DNA of 64,000 bases from an uncultured Rhodospirillaceae bacterium (GCA_913020445.1 CAJWAR010000011.1:1-64000), one strand, 5' to 3'; counted from the stretch's first letter, positions 9,843 to 18,673 are shown. The notes: generated by a model not told the origin, from the letters alone. Numbers and translations are program-made.

Positions 9843-11183
9843 ATGGCATCTGCCGCCGAACAATTAGCCGCCAATTTAAACTTTGGTGCATTCAATAAAG
9901 CCACGGAGCTGAAAAAGCGTCTGTGGTTTACCTTGGGTGCACTGATTATTTATCGGCTCGGCACGTATATTCCTCTGCCGGGCATTGATCCGGTTATCCT
10001 GCAAGATATTTTCCGCCAGCAAGCCGGTGGTATTCTCGGCATGTTCAATATGTTTGCCGGTGGTGCGCTGGGACGCATGACCATCTTCGCGTTGAACATT
10101 ATGCCCTACATTTCCGCTGCCATTATCATGCAGTTAATGACATCGATTTCACCGTCGATGAATCAATTGAAAAAAGAGGGCGCGACCGGCCAAAAGAAAA
10201 TCAACCAATACACCCGTTATTTGACCGTGCTGATCGCCACCATGCAGGCCTATGGCATTGCCGTCGGCATCGAAGGCATGCAGGGCTCGCTTGGTTCCGC
10301 AGTCGTTACACCTGGTGCTTTCTTCCGCTTCACCGCTGTTATTACATTGGTTGGCGGCACCATGTTCCTGATGTGGCTCGGTGAGCAAATTACGGCCCGC
10401 GGCGTTGGTAACGGAATTTCCTTGATTATTTTCGCCGGCATTGTTGCTGAATTGCCAAGCGCCCTCGCGGGCACGTTGGAACTGGGCCGCACAGGTGCGC
10501 TGTCTTCCGGTATTATTATCGCAATCTTAATTATGGCTATTGGCGTGATCTACGCCATTGTATTTGTTGAGCGCGCGCAGCGTCGCCTGGTCGTGCAATA
10601 TCCGAAGCGTCAGCAGGGCAATAAAATGTACGGTGGTGAAAGTTCTCACCTGCCTTTGAAAATCAACACATCTGGCGTGATCCCGCTTATTTTTGCCAGC
10701 TCTTTGTTGTTGATGCCGACCACCGTGATCAGCTTAATGGCGAGTTCCGGACCAGAATGGCTGACTACAGTCTCGTCTTTGCTGGGCCGTGGACAGCCGT
10801 CTTATTTACTCATCTATAGTGCGTTGATCGCATTCTTTGCCTTTTTCTATACGGCCGTTGTGTTTAACCCGGAAGAAACTGCCGACAATCTAAAAAAGCA
10901 TGGCGGCTTTATTCCCGGTATCCGTCCCGGCAAGAACACTGCCGAATATCTGGAGTATGTGACGACCCGTTTGACCGTCGTTGGCGCCTCTTATTTGGTT
11001 CTTGTCGCACTTTTGCCGGAGATTTTGATCTCGCAATGGTCGGTGCCGTTCTTCTTTGGAGGCACCAGTTTGCTCATCGTCGTCACCGTAACGATGGATA
11101 CAGTGGCGCAGGTACAATCACATATGCTGGCGCATCAATATGAAGGCCTCATCAAGAAATCCCGATTGAAAGGGCGGCGCTAA
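9843..11183 (+). CDS. secY: Protein translocase subunit SecY
   Basis: SecY is the pore-forming subunit of the SecYEG channel for export and membrane insertion. The 446-residue product has the usual ten hydrophobic segments. The first begins near residue 26 (WFTLGALIIYRLGTYIPLPG), the plug-region GGILGMFNMFAGGALGRM follows, and the cytosolic loop YPKRQQGNKMYGGESSHLPL precedes TM7. Length is standard. A GAGGAAG site precedes ATG 9843. It sits at the end of the spc operon with adk 7 nt downstream. Confidence 0.98.
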   Translation: MASAAEQLAANLNFGAFNKATELKKRLWFTLGALIIYRLGTYIPLPGIDPVILQDIFRQQAGGILGMFNMFAGGALGRMTIFALNIMPYISAAIIMQLMTSISPSMNQLKKEGATGQKKINQYTRYLTVLIATMQAYGIAVGIEGMQGSLGSAVVTPGAFFRFTAVITLVGGTMFLMWLGEQITARGVGNGISLIIFAGIVAELPSALAGTLELGRTGALSSGIIIAILIMAIGVIYAIVFVERAQRRLVVQYPKRQQGNKMYGGESSHLPLKINTSGVIPLIFASSLLLMPTTVISLMASSGPEWLTTVSSLLGRGQPSYLLIYSALIAFFAFFYTAVVFNPEETADNLKKHGGFIPGIRPGKNTAEYLEYVTTRLTVVGASYLVLVALLPEILISQWSVPFFFGGTSLLIVVTVTMDTVAQVQSHMLAHQYEGLIKKSRLKGRR

Positions 11184-11190
11184 GGTGAAT

Positions 11191-11835
11191 ATGATTATTT
11201 TAGGCCCTCCCGGTGCCGGTAAAGGCACACAATGTGAGCGATTAGTTGAGACCTTCGGTCTCGTACAATTGTCGACCGGTGAAATGCTTCGCGCCGAAGT
11301 TAAATCCGGCAGCGAGCTTGGCCAGACGGCTAAAGAAATTATGGATGCGGGCGAATTGGTGCCGGATGATCTGATTATTTCGATGATCTCCAGCCAAATC
11401 GATCAGCAAAGTGAAGCCAAGGGCGTGATTTTGGACGGGTTTCCCCGTACCACTGCCCAGGCAGAGGCGCTTGATGTAATGCTATCTGAAAAAAGTCTCA
11501 GCATGGACCATGTCGTCCAGCTGGAAGTTGATGAAGATGCCATTGTTGAACGTCTTTCCGGCCGCTTTTCCTGCGCCAATTGTGGCGCCGGGTATCACGA
11601 CACCTTCAGCCCGCCGGCTGAAGAGGGTAAATGTGATAAATGCGGCCATACAGAATTTTCACGACGGTCTGACGACAATCCGGAAACGGTGCGTTCCAGG
11701 CTGGTTGCGTATCGGGAACAAACAGCCCCGATATTACCTTTTTACCAAGATAAGGGTGTTTTGCAGTCTGTCGATGGTATGGGGGGTATGGAAGAGGTCT
11801 TTGACCAAATTAAGGAGATTGTTGCAGGCGGGTAA
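11191..11835 (+). CDS. adk: Adenylate kinase, zinc-lid type
   Basis: Adenylate kinase interconverts ATP plus AMP and two ADP in the cytosol. I start it at ATG 11191 (MIILGPPGAGKGTQ), 5 nt after AAGG, rather than at the GTG two codons earlier. The P-loop GPPGAGKG is at residues 5-12. The LID domain carries four cysteines (about C128, C131, C148, C151 in CANC and CDKC), so it is the long, zinc-stabilised form. DGFPRT and RSDDNPETVRSRL are the AMP-binding and LID arginine motifs. The linkage secY–adk is standard. Confidence 0.97.
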   Translation: MIILGPPGAGKGTQCERLVETFGLVQLSTGEMLRAEVKSGSELGQTAKEIMDAGELVPDDLIISMISSQIDQQSEAKGVILDGFPRTTAQAEALDVMLSEKSLSMDHVVQLEVDEDAIVERLSGRFSCANCGAGYHDTFSPPAEEGKCDKCGHTEFSRRSDDNPETVRSRLVAYREQTAPILPFYQDKGVLQSVDGMGGMEEVFDQIKEIVAGG

Positions 11836-11874
11836 ACAAGTATTTATATGGTGTTGAAAATAGGGGCTAACGCA

Positions 11875-11902
11875 TTGACTTTAGATGCTTTGTGCCTATA
11901 AT
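11875..11902 (+). promoter_or_regulatory. Sigma70-type promoter before rpsM
   Basis: TTGACT (11875-11880) and a perfect TATAAT (11897-11902) are separated by 16 nt. Transcription would begin near 11909, leaving a leader of about 60 nt before rpsM. This is the best promoter match I found in the ribosomal cluster and would let the alpha operon (rpsM-rpsK-rpoA-rplQ) be transcribed independently of secY-adk. Confidence 0.8.
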
Positions 11903-11969
11903 CGCGCCACTTTGGGAACCCCCCGCGATAGAATTTGAAACTGTTTTTTTAAGCTAAGGAGATTCGGCT

Positions 11970-12353
11970 TTGGCTCGTATCGCTGGCGTTAACATACCGA
12001 CCCAAAAACGGGTTGAAATTGCGCTTACATATATTTTTGGAATCGGTCGCTCACATGCGAAAGCTATTTGCGTAAAAACCGAAATTCCAACAGAGCGCCG
12101 TGTGCATGAACTGACCGATGATGAGGTCGTGCGCATTCGTGAAGTAATTGATGCGGAGTACCAGGTTGAAGGTGACCTGCGTCGTGAAACATCGATGAAT
12201 ATCAAACGGTTAATGGATTTGGGCTGCTATCGTGGCCTGCGTCATCGGCGGGGTTTGCCGGTGCGCGGTCAGCGTACCCATACCAATGCCCGCACCCGCA
12301 AGGGACCGGCTAAATCGATTGCCGGTAAGAAAAGTGTAAAAGCAGCCGGGTGA
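11970..12353 (+). CDS. rpsM: 30S ribosomal protein S13 (TTG start)
   Basis: S13 is a head protein that contacts P-site tRNA and S19. The 127-residue product begins at TTG 11970 ([19 protein letters not shown]). That is the only start giving the conserved N-terminus, and it has AAGGAG at 11956-11961. The C-terminal [19 protein letters not shown] is the invariant family motif. It is the first gene behind the strong promoter at 11875-11902; a 134-nt spacer separates it from adk. Confidence 0.97.
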   Translation: MARIAGVNIPTQKRVEIALTYIFGIGRSHAKAICVKTEIPTERRVHELTDDEVVRIREVIDAEYQVEGDLRRETSMNIKRLMDLGCYRGLRHRRGLPVRGQRTHTNARTRKGPAKSIAGKKSVKAAG

Positions 12354-12409
12354 GTTTTGGAATTTTCCCCGGAATTTATATTGGTTCGATTTGAGGAATA
12401 AGGTCTAAC

Positions 12410-12802
12410 ATGGCAAAAGCGACAACAGCGCGTCCACGCCGCCGCGAGCGTAAGAATATCACCTCGGGTGTGGCACATGTGAATGCGACATTCAATAACA
12501 CGGTAATTACCATTGCCGATGCACAAGGAAATGCTATTTCCTGGTCTTCTGCCGGTAGTCAAGGTTTCCGTGGTTCTCGTAAATCGACCCCATATGCAGC
12601 GCAAATTGCCGCTGAAGATGCGGGCCGTAAAGCGCAGGAACATGGCATGAAAACTTTGGAGATCGAAGTTAAGGGTCCAGGTTCAGGACGTGAATCCGCT
12701 CTGCGTGCATTGCAGGCTGTTGGATTTACTATCACCGCTATTCGTGACGTAACACCAATACCGCATAACGGCTGTCGTCCGCGTAAGCGGCGGCGGGTCT
12801 AA
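12410..12802 (+). CDS. rpsK: 30S ribosomal protein S11
   Basis: S11 lies on the platform near the Shine-Dalgarno helix. The 130-residue product has [18 protein letters not shown] (about 24-41), [19 protein letters not shown] and the C-terminal [15 protein letters not shown]. Length is normal. A 56-nt spacer follows rpsM and an 85-nt spacer precedes rpoA. Confidence 0.98.
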   Translation: MAKATTARPRRRERKNITSGVAHVNATFNNTVITIADAQGNAISWSSAGSQGFRGSRKSTPYAAQIAAEDAGRKAQEHGMKTLEIEVKGPGSGRESALRALQAVGFTITAIRDVTPIPHNGCRPRKRRRV

Positions 12803-12821
12803 CTAAATTCGTTTCGTTGAT

Positions 12822-12862
12822 TGGCCATCAGTAGATGTGGTCAGTCAGATTTTTATTTTGTT
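12822..12862 (+). promoter_or_regulatory. Bulged hairpin plus T-rich run between rpsK and rpoA
   Basis: TGGCCATC (12822-12829) can pair with GATGTGGTCA (12834-12843) around an AGTA loop, allowing a two-base bulge and one G·T pair. The T-rich stretch atttttattttgttt follows. It could be a partial attenuator that sets the ratio of ribosomal proteins to RNA polymerase alpha, or simply an AT-rich spacer. Confidence 0.3.
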
Positions 12863-12887
12863 TCTACTGCTTGATTGAGGCGCACTC

Positions 12888-13904
12888 GTGATTCAGAAAA
12901 ATTGGCAGGAATTAATTAAACCGAGCAAATTAGAAGTCGTTCAGGGCGCAGTTCCAGAACGGCGTGCAACTGTTGTTGTAGAACCTTTGGAGCGGGGCTT
13001 CGGCCTGACGCTTGGTAACGCCCTTCGCCGGGTTTTGCTGTCGTCCTTGCAGGGCGCCGCCGTTACCGCCATTCAAGTTGATGGCGTGCTCCATGAGTTC
13101 TCTTCGATCGCTGGCGTCCATGAGGATGTCACCGATATTGTTCTCAACATCAAAAATCTCGGCATTCGCATGCATAGCGAAATGCCCGGCCGCATGACCT
13201 TGGAAGCTAAAGGTCCTGGTGCGGTTAAAGCCGGTCAGATCGATACTGGTCATGACATTGAAGTGATGGATCCGGACCTCGTGATCTGTACGCTTGATGA
13301 AGGTGCCAGCATTCGCATGGAATTCACCGTTGAAATGGGAAAAGGCTACGTGCCGGCGGTGCAGAACCGTCCGGAAGAAAGCCCAATTGGTTTGATACCG
13401 ATTGATGCCGTTTTCTCGCCGGTTCGCAAAGTGGCTTACAAAGTCGATAATGCCCGGGTTGGTCAAGTTACCGACTTTGACAAGTTGTCGCTTGAAGTGA
13501 CCACCGACGGTACTGTCACACCGGAAGATGCGGTTGCTTTGGCAGCGCGAATCTTGCAAGACCAACTGCAACTCTTCATCAATTTCGAAGAGCCGCAACT
13601 GGCCGTTCAAGAAGAAGCCCGCGACGAATTGCCGTTCAACAAAAACTTGCTGCGTAAAGTTGACGAGCTTGAACTCTCGGTTCGCTCCGCCAACTGCCTC
13701 AAGAACGACAACATCATCTATATCGGTGATTTGGTCTTGAAAAGCGAAGCGGAAATGCTGCGGACGCCGAACTTCGGTCGTAAGTCGCTGAATGAAATTA
13801 AGGAAGTCTTGTCGCAAATGGGTCTCCATCTCGGTATGGAAATCCCCAACTGGCCACCTGAAAATATCGAAGAGCTGGCCAAGCGATTAGAAGAGCCTTT
13901 CTAG
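12888..13904 (+). CDS. rpoA: DNA-directed RNA polymerase subunit alpha
   Basis: The alpha subunit dimerises to nucleate RNA polymerase assembly; its C-terminal domain contacts UP elements and activators. The 338-residue product starts at GTG 12888 ([17 protein letters not shown]), with TTGAGG upstream. [19 protein letters not shown] (about 44-62) is the dimerisation core. The alpha-CTD appears as [17 protein letters not shown] followed by [12 protein letters not shown] near residue 304. Length is standard. Confidence 0.98.
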   Translation: MIQKNWQELIKPSKLEVVQGAVPERRATVVVEPLERGFGLTLGNALRRVLLSSLQGAAVTAIQVDGVLHEFSSIAGVHEDVTDIVLNIKNLGIRMHSEMPGRMTLEAKGPGAVKAGQIDTGHDIEVMDPDLVICTLDEGASIRMEFTVEMGKGYVPAVQNRPEESPIGLIPIDAVFSPVRKVAYKVDNARVGQVTDFDKLSLEVTTDGTVTPEDAVALAARILQDQLQLFINFEEPQLAVQEEARDELPFNKNLLRKVDELELSVRSANCLKNDNIIYIGDLVLKSEAEMLRTPNFGRKSLNEIKEVLSQMGLHLGMEIPNWPPENIEELAKRLEEPF

Positions 13905-13934
13905 GTTAAACAGTTAAGATAAAGGAATAGAGCC

Positions 13935-14372
13935 ATGCGTCATCGTATGAGTGGCCGAAAACTCAATCGAACATCCGCCCATCGCAAGTCGATGTTCGCT
14001 AATATGACCGCGTCGTTGTTGCTCCATGAGCAAATTAAGACGACCAAGCCGAAAGCTAAAGATCTTAGGACTTTTGTCGATAAGATGATTACGCTCGGCA
14101 AACGCGGTGATCTGCATGCCCGCCGTCAGGCGATGTCATTTCTGCGTGACAAGGAAGTGGTTTCTAAGTTGTTTGATTCCCTGGCTGATCGCTACAAAGA
14201 CCGCCAAGGCGGTTATAGCCGCGTGCTGGCTGCCGGTTACCGTTACGGTGATTCTGCGCCGATGGCGATTATCGAATTGGTTGATCGCGATGAAGACGCT
14301 AAAGGTGCAGCTGATAAAGCGCGCGTTGAAGCCGAAGCTGAGGCGGAAGATCAGGAAGCTGTATCTGCTTAA
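13935..14372 (+). CDS. rplQ: 50S ribosomal protein L17
   Basis: L17 lies near the tunnel exit. The 145-residue product starts [18 protein letters not shown] and contains [18 protein letters not shown], both diagnostic. The C-terminus after residue 120 is a short Ala/Glu-rich tail ([15 protein letters not shown]), a milder version of the tails on L3 and L15. It is the last gene of the supercluster and is followed by an intrinsic terminator. Confidence 0.97.
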   Translation: MRHRMSGRKLNRTSAHRKSMFANMTASLLLHEQIKTTKPKAKDLRTFVDKMITLGKRGDLHARRQAMSFLRDKEVVSKLFDSLADRYKDRQGGYSRVLAAGYRYGDSAPMAIIELVDRDEDAKGAADKARVEAEAEAEDQEAVSA

Positions 14373-14396
14373 CTTGGCTCCCAGTATACTTTTTTA

Positions 14397-14443
14397 AAAA
14401 GAGGCAGCTCCCGGGAATAACTGGTGGCTGCCTCTTTTGTTTT
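14397..14443 (+). terminator. Rho-independent terminator of the ribosomal supercluster
   Basis: AAAAGAGGCAGC (14397-14408) pairs perfectly with GCTGCCTCTTTT (14427-14438) across an 18-nt loop. TTTTGTTTT ends the structure. A 12-bp stem with flanking A and T runs fits a strong, possibly bidirectional, intrinsic terminator. Confidence 0.92.
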
Positions 14444-14450
14444 GAGAGGC

Positions 14451-14456
14451 TATAAT
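14451..14456 (+). promoter_or_regulatory. Isolated TATAAT directly before the htrA ATG
   Basis: A perfect TATAAT lies 6 nt upstream of ATG 14463. If used as a -10 element, transcription would start at or next to the ATG and give a leaderless mRNA. No convincing -35 is present (that position falls in the rplQ terminator stem), so support is weak. Confidence 0.3.
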
Positions 14457-14462
14457 AGAATT

Positions 14463-15977
14463 ATGAAAACTCTAAAACTATCGTCATTCTGGCGAAAGCC
14501 AGAATCCAGAACTTCCACTAAATCTGGACCCTGGATCAAGTCCAGGGTGACGTTCCTTGGGTATGGCAAATATGGATTTATAATTTCCGCGGTATTGCTT
14601 TCCTCAATCGTTTTCGCCTCTCCCGCCAACGCGCAAAAACAAATCCCCCAATCACAGGCTGAGATTAAGCTTTCCTTTGCGCCGCTCGTGCGCAAGGCCG
14701 CACCCGCAGTGGTTAATATCTTCACGCGCAAAACTATTACTCAGCGATCTTTCTCGCCGCTTTTTGATGACCCGTTCTTCCGGCGCTTTTTTGGCGAGCA
14801 ATTTCGCAACGGCCCAAGGTCGCGCAAAAAAGTTCAAAACTCGCTCGGCTCCGGCGTGATTGTCGAGGCCAATGGCACCATCATCACCAATCATCATGTG
14901 ATCAAAGGTGCTGACGAAATTACCGTGGTGCTATCCGATCGCCGGGAGTTCGATGCCAAAATCATCGGCAGTGACAAACGCACCGATTTAGCCGTCCTGA
15001 AAATTAATGCTGGCCGCGAGAAGCTGCCTTTCCTGGCGTTCCGGGATTCGGATGATCTGGAAGTTGGTGATCTCGTGCTGGCGATTGGTAATCCATTTGG
15101 TGTCGGACAAACCGTGACCAGTGGCATTGTCTCGGCGTTGGCGCGAACGCAAGTTGGTATCAATGATTTGAATTTCTTTATTCAAACCGATGCGGCGATC
15201 AATCCCGGCAACTCCGGCGGTGCGTTAATCTCGCTCGACGGTAAGCTTGTCGGTATAAATTCAGCGATCTATTCCAAAGGCGGCGGCTCGGTCGGCATTG
15301 GTTTCGCCATCCCAACCAATATGGTTCGGACAGTGCTCTCCGGTCTTTCCGGCGGCGGGCGCGTGGTTCGCCCTTGGATCGGTGCTGAGGGGCAGGGGGT
15401 CACGGCCGATATTGCTGCATCCATCGGCATGAAGCGGCCGGCCGGTATTCTCATCAATGGTGTCTACCCGAAAGGGCCGGCGGATCGAGCGGGTATTAAA
15501 GTCGGTGATGTCATAGTCGGTGTCGGCAAGCATGACGTAAATGATACGGAGAGTTTGCGTTTCCGGATAGCAACTCGACCCATTGGGGAGAGCCTGGATA
15601 TTAAATTGGTCCGCCGTGGTAAGACGAGGCGGGTAAAATTTCCAGTTGAGGCGCCACCGCAAAAGCCCCGCGTTAATAAAACCGAGCTCAGCGGTTATAA
15701 TCCCCTGCAGGGAGCCAGCATCGGTAATCTCTCACCTGCGCTGGCGGATCAAATTGGCATGAATTTGCTGTCACGCGGTGTGGTGATATTGGAAATCCGG
15801 CGGGGCTCATCGTCGCAACGCTTTGGCTTTCAGCCCCGTGATATTATCCGAGAAATTAACGGCGATGATGTCCGAACAGTCGGACAGGTCCAGCGGCTCC
15901 TGTTGCAGAAAAGTAAGCAATGGAAATTATCGATCAATCGAAATGGTAAAGTTTTATCAATGGCGGTTAACCGGTGA
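14463..15977 (+). CDS. Periplasmic HtrA/Do-type serine protease with two PDZ domains
   Basis: This is a Do-family (DegP/DegQ-like) protease and chaperone for misfolded envelope proteins. The trypsin-like domain has ITNHHVIKGAD (His145), KRTDLAVLK (Asp175) and INPGNSGGAL (Ser251), giving the full catalytic triad. Two PDZ domains follow at roughly residues 305-390 and 415-500. A hydrophobic segment (about 38-52) ending ASPANAQ is a Sec signal with a clear cleavage site. The start is unsure: ATG 14463 gives 504 residues but an unusually long N-region, about 24 residues of which are translated from a palindromic repeat. GTG 14547, at the end of that repeat, would give a normal 30-residue signal peptide. 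The 3' end overlaps rarA by 4 nt. Confidence 0.92.
   Translation: MKTLKLSSFWRKPESRTSTKSGPWIKSRVTFLGYGKYGFIISAVLLSSIVFASPANAQKQIPQSQAEIKLSFAPLVRKAAPAVVNIFTRKTITQRSFSPLFDDPFFRRFFGEQFRNGPRSRKKVQNSLGSGVIVEANGTIITNHHVIKGADEITVVLSDRREFDAKIIGSDKRTDLAVLKINAGREKLPFLAFRDSDDLEVGDLVLAIGNPFGVGQTVTSGIVSALARTQVGINDLNFFIQTDAAINPGNSGGALISLDGKLVGINSAIYSKGGGSVGIGFAIPTNMVRTVLSGLSGGGRVVRPWIGAEGQGVTADIAASIGMKRPAGILINGVYPKGPADRAGIKVGDVIVGVGKHDVNDTESLRFRIATRPIGESLDIKLVRRGKTRRVKFPVEAPPQKPRVNKTELSGYNPLQGASIGNLSPALADQIGMNLLSRGVVILEIRRGSSSQRFGFQPRDIIREINGDDVRTVGQVQRLLLQKSKQWKLSINRNGKVLSMAVNR
14482..14552 (+). repeat. 71-bp dispersed palindromic repeat element inside htrA 5' end
   Basis: The element is bounded by CGTCA (14482-14486) and TGACG (14548-14552). 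Inside are two hairpins: ATTCTGGC-GAAA-GCCAGAAT (14486-14505) and CCCTGGA-TCAAG-TCCAGGG (14529-14547). TCCAGA (14505-14510) also pairs with TCTGGA (14523-14528). The whole can fold into a branched structure. The sequence style (cgtcattc-ggcgaaagcc-gaatccag and ggatcaagtcc) matches repeats scattered in many proteobacterial genomes. A related copy lies at 47907-48006. Confidence 0.85.
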
Positions 15978-17272
15978 CGACACTTTTTGAATCACAGGCC
16001 CCGCGGCCGTTGGCAGATCGACTGCGCCCGATATCCTTGGATGAGGTGGTGGGGCAGGCGCATTTGCTGGCCGAAGATGCGCCATTGGGACGCATGCTGA
16101 CAAATGGCCGGATGGTCTCGCTACTGCTTTGGGGGCCGCCGGGTACCGGCAAGATGACCATCGCGCGGCTTTTAGCGGAGCATACCAATCTGCATTTCGA
16201 GCCTTTATCGGCTGTGTTTTCCGGCGTCGCGGATTTACGCAAAGTTTTTGAAGCCTCGAAGAACCGCCGTGAAGCCGGGCGGGGGACGCTATTGTTTGTT
16301 GACGAAATTCATCGCTTTAACCGGGCGCAACAGGATGGCTTCTTACCTTATGTTGAAGATGGCACGGTGACGTTGGTTGGTGCGACGACTGAAAATCCCT
16401 CCTTTGAGCTTAACGCCGCATTATTGTCCCGCTTGCAGGTGTTCGTGCTCAATCGGCTGGATGATACAGCCCTTGAAGAATTACTGGTGCGCTCGGAAGA
16501 GCTCGATCAAAAACCACTGCCGCTCGACAAAGATGCACGGGCCGCCCTGCGCGCCATGGCGGATGGTGATGGGCGGTATCTGCTGAATATGACGGAAGAG
16601 ATTTTATTGCTGCCGGCTGAGCCGGTACTCGATACCGCTGCGCTGACAGAAATTGTGCAAAAACGTGTGCCGCTTTATGACAAGGCTCAGGAGGCACATT
16701 ACAATCTTATTTCTGCGCTGCATAAAAGCCTGCGCGGATCGGACGTCGATGCATCGCTGTATTGGCTGGCGCGCATGTTGGCAGGCGGCGAAGACCCGCG
16801 CTATATCGCAAGGCGCCTGACGCGTTTTGCTTCGGAAGATGTCGGCATGGCCGACCCTCATGCTTTACCCCATTCAATAGCAGCGTGGGAAGCGTATGAG
16901 CGCATCGGCTCGCCTGAAGGAGAGCTGGCGATTGCCCAATGCGTGATTTACCTGGCAACTGCTCCCAAATCCAATGCCGCTTATACCGCCATGAAGTCGG
17001 CCATGCGGACAGCCAAAGATACCGGTTCGCTCTCACCACCGAAACATATTCTCAATGCACCAACCAGCTTGATGAAGGATTTGGGCTATGGTGCGGGGTA
17101 TGAATATGACCCTGATGCCGATGACGGTTTTTCAGGCCAGGACTATTTTCCGGAAGAAATGAACCGCGCCAATTTCTACCGCCCTCAAGGCAAGGGGTTC
17201 GAGAAGGAAGTTGTGAAGCGGCTCGATTACTGGCAAAAACTTCGCCAAGAGAAGAAGCGGGGTGATGCATGA
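15974..17272 (+). CDS. rarA: Replication-associated recombination protein A (AAA+ ATPase, RarA/MgsA)
   Basis: RarA is a clamp-loader-like AAA+ ATPase acting at stalled forks. The 432-residue product starts at GTG 15974, overlapping htrA by GTGA. It has the Walker B LLFVDEIHRFN (Asp110-Glu111), sensor 1 GATTENPSFELN and the C-terminal tetramerisation region with RRLTRFASEDVGMADP, all matching the family. One key position is odd: the P-loop reads GPPGTGKMT, with Met61 where GK[T/S] is almost always found. The codon is ATG at 16154-16156; ACG would restore Thr. The rest is intact, so either a genuine variant with altered Mg-ATP binding or a single-base error is possible. Confidence 0.95.
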   Translation: MTTLFESQAPRPLADRLRPISLDEVVGQAHLLAEDAPLGRMLTNGRMVSLLLWGPPGTGKMTIARLLAEHTNLHFEPLSAVFSGVADLRKVFEASKNRREAGRGTLLFVDEIHRFNRAQQDGFLPYVEDGTVTLVGATTENPSFELNAALLSRLQVFVLNRLDDTALEELLVRSEELDQKPLPLDKDARAALRAMADGDGRYLLNMTEEILLLPAEPVLDTAALTEIVQKRVPLYDKAQEAHYNLISALHKSLRGSDVDASLYWLARMLAGGEDPRYIARRLTRFASEDVGMADPHALPHSIAAWEAYERIGSPEGELAIAQCVIYLATAPKSNAAYTAMKSAMRTAKDTGSLSPPKHILNAPTSLMKDLGYGAGYEYDPDADDGFSGQDYFPEEMNRANFYRPQGKGFEKEVVKRLDYWQKLRQEKKRGDA

Positions 17273-17649
17273 ATATGATCCTATCGATAGCCGTCGGCGG
17301 CGCGATTGGTGCGGTTGGGCGCTATCTTACCATGGTCGGGATTGGCCATTGGATTGGACACGGCTTTCCCTATGGCACGCTTGTGGTGAATATATTCGGT
17401 TCGCTGGTGTTGGGCTCATTAATTGAGGTGTTTGCGTTGACGTGGTCGCCAAGCCAGGAACTTAGGGCCTTCTTTGTTGTTGGCGTACTCGGCGCCTTTA
17501 CGACGTTTTCTGCTTTTTCCCTGGATGTTGTTGCCCTGATCGAACGGGGTGAGTTTCTACCCGCGGCGTCCTACATTATTGCATCAGTTGTGCTTTCGAT
17601 CGCCGCGTTGTTTTTCGGCATGATGATTTTTCGCCAAATTTTGGCTTAG
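17269..17649 (+). CDS. crcB: Fluoride exporter CrcB
   Basis: CrcB (Fluc) is a dual-topology dimeric fluoride channel protecting against fluoride. The 126-residue product has four hydrophobic segments and the signature GGAIGAVGRYL at the start, GTLVVNIFGSLVLG (the Asn-containing pore motif) and GVLGAFTTFSAFS (the Phe-box region). ATG 17269 overlaps the rarA stop by 4 nt. No fluoride riboswitch is possible directly upstream because the genes overlap. Confidence 0.94.
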   Translation: MNMILSIAVGGAIGAVGRYLTMVGIGHWIGHGFPYGTLVVNIFGSLVLGSLIEVFALTWSPSQELRAFFVVGVLGAFTTFSAFSLDVVALIERGEFLPAASYIIASVVLSIAALFFGMMIFRQILA

Positions 17650-17662
17650 TGGATTACAAATA

Positions 17663-18673
17663 ATGGTTACTCTAAAAACGCTTCAAGTGAGCGGTGATGA
17701 TGACGGCATCCGTTTGGATCGCTGGTTCAAACGGCATTTTCCGGATATTGGGCACGGACGTCTCGAAAAACTGCTGCGCAAAGGCCAGGTGCGGGTAGAC
17801 GGCAAGCGCGCCAAATCAAATACCCGGATCGCAGAAGGTCAGGAAATTCGTGTGCCGCCGATTTCTGCTGATCCACGACCGCGGCCAAAGAAGGTCACCA
17901 AGGATAATGTGACCGACCGTGATGTTGAAATGCTGCGTCAGGCCGTCATCCACAAAGACGATCATATCATTGCTATCAACAAGCCGGCTGGCTTGGCTGT
18001 GCAGGGCGGAAGTGGCACCAGTAAACATGTCGATGCCATGCTTAATGGTCTCCAGTTCGAGATGAAAGAGCGCCCGAAGCTGATCCACCGGTTGGATAAG
18101 GATACCTCTGGAGTATTATTGCTGGCGCGGACGGCAAAATCAGCCTCCATGCTCACTAAGGCTTTTAAAACCAAAGATGTTCATAAAATTTATTGGGCAG
18201 CCGTCGTCGGTATGCCGAAAATAAAATATGGCAAGATTGATATGGCGCTTGAGAAGCGCCCCGGCAAGCATGGTGAGCAGGTAGTCGCTGACGAGGATGG
18301 CAAACGCGCCGTCACCTATTACCGCACCATTGATAACACGGCGGGCAAGGCAAGCTGGCTGGCGATGATGCCGGAAACCGGGCGCACCCATCAACTCCGT
18401 GTTCATTGCAAAGAGCTTGGCACACCGATTTTGGGCGATGGTAAATATGGCGGCCGTGATGCATTTTTGGAAGGCGCTGATGGTGTCGCCCAGCAGCTTC
18501 ATTTGCATGCCAAAGCGATTAAATTCCCCCATCCTGCCGGCGGTTTTTTCCAGGTCGTGTCAGATCTTTCGGATCATATGCGCAAAACGTGGAAGTATTT
18601 GGGTTTCGATGAGAAAATGATCGTCGATCCGTTCGAGGATTTTTACGAAGAATGGTACGGCGACCATGAATAA
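17663..18673 (+). CDS. RluC/RluD-type 23S rRNA pseudouridine synthase
   Basis: The product converts uridine to pseudouridine in large-subunit rRNA. The N-terminal S4 RNA-binding domain (about 14-70) carries LDRWFKRHFP and LEKLLRKGQVRVDGKR. The catalytic domain has the RluA-family motif HRLDKDTSGVLLLART, with the catalytic Asp (HRLDKDTSG) near residue 145, and PETGRTHQLRVH. The 336-residue length fits RluC. RluC fits slightly better than RluD, but substrate positions cannot be told from sequence. It overlaps the following phosphatase gene by 8 nt. Confidence 0.92.
   Translation: MVTLKTLQVSGDDDGIRLDRWFKRHFPDIGHGRLEKLLRKGQVRVDGKRAKSNTRIAEGQEIRVPPISADPRPRPKKVTKDNVTDRDVEMLRQAVIHKDDHIIAINKPAGLAVQGGSGTSKHVDAMLNGLQFEMKERPKLIHRLDKDTSGVLLLARTAKSASMLTKAFKTKDVHKIYWAAVVGMPKIKYGKIDMALEKRPGKHGEQVVADEDGKRAVTYYRTIDNTAGKASWLAMMPETGRTHQLRVHCKELGTPILGDGKYGGRDAFLEGADGVAQQLHLHAKAIKFPHPAGGFFQVVSDLSDHMRKTWKYLGFDEKMIVDPFEDFYEEWYGDHE

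Noticed and set aside
12930-13829. 299-codon minus-strand open frame
   Set aside because: It is antisense to rpoA and explained by that gene's codon bias.
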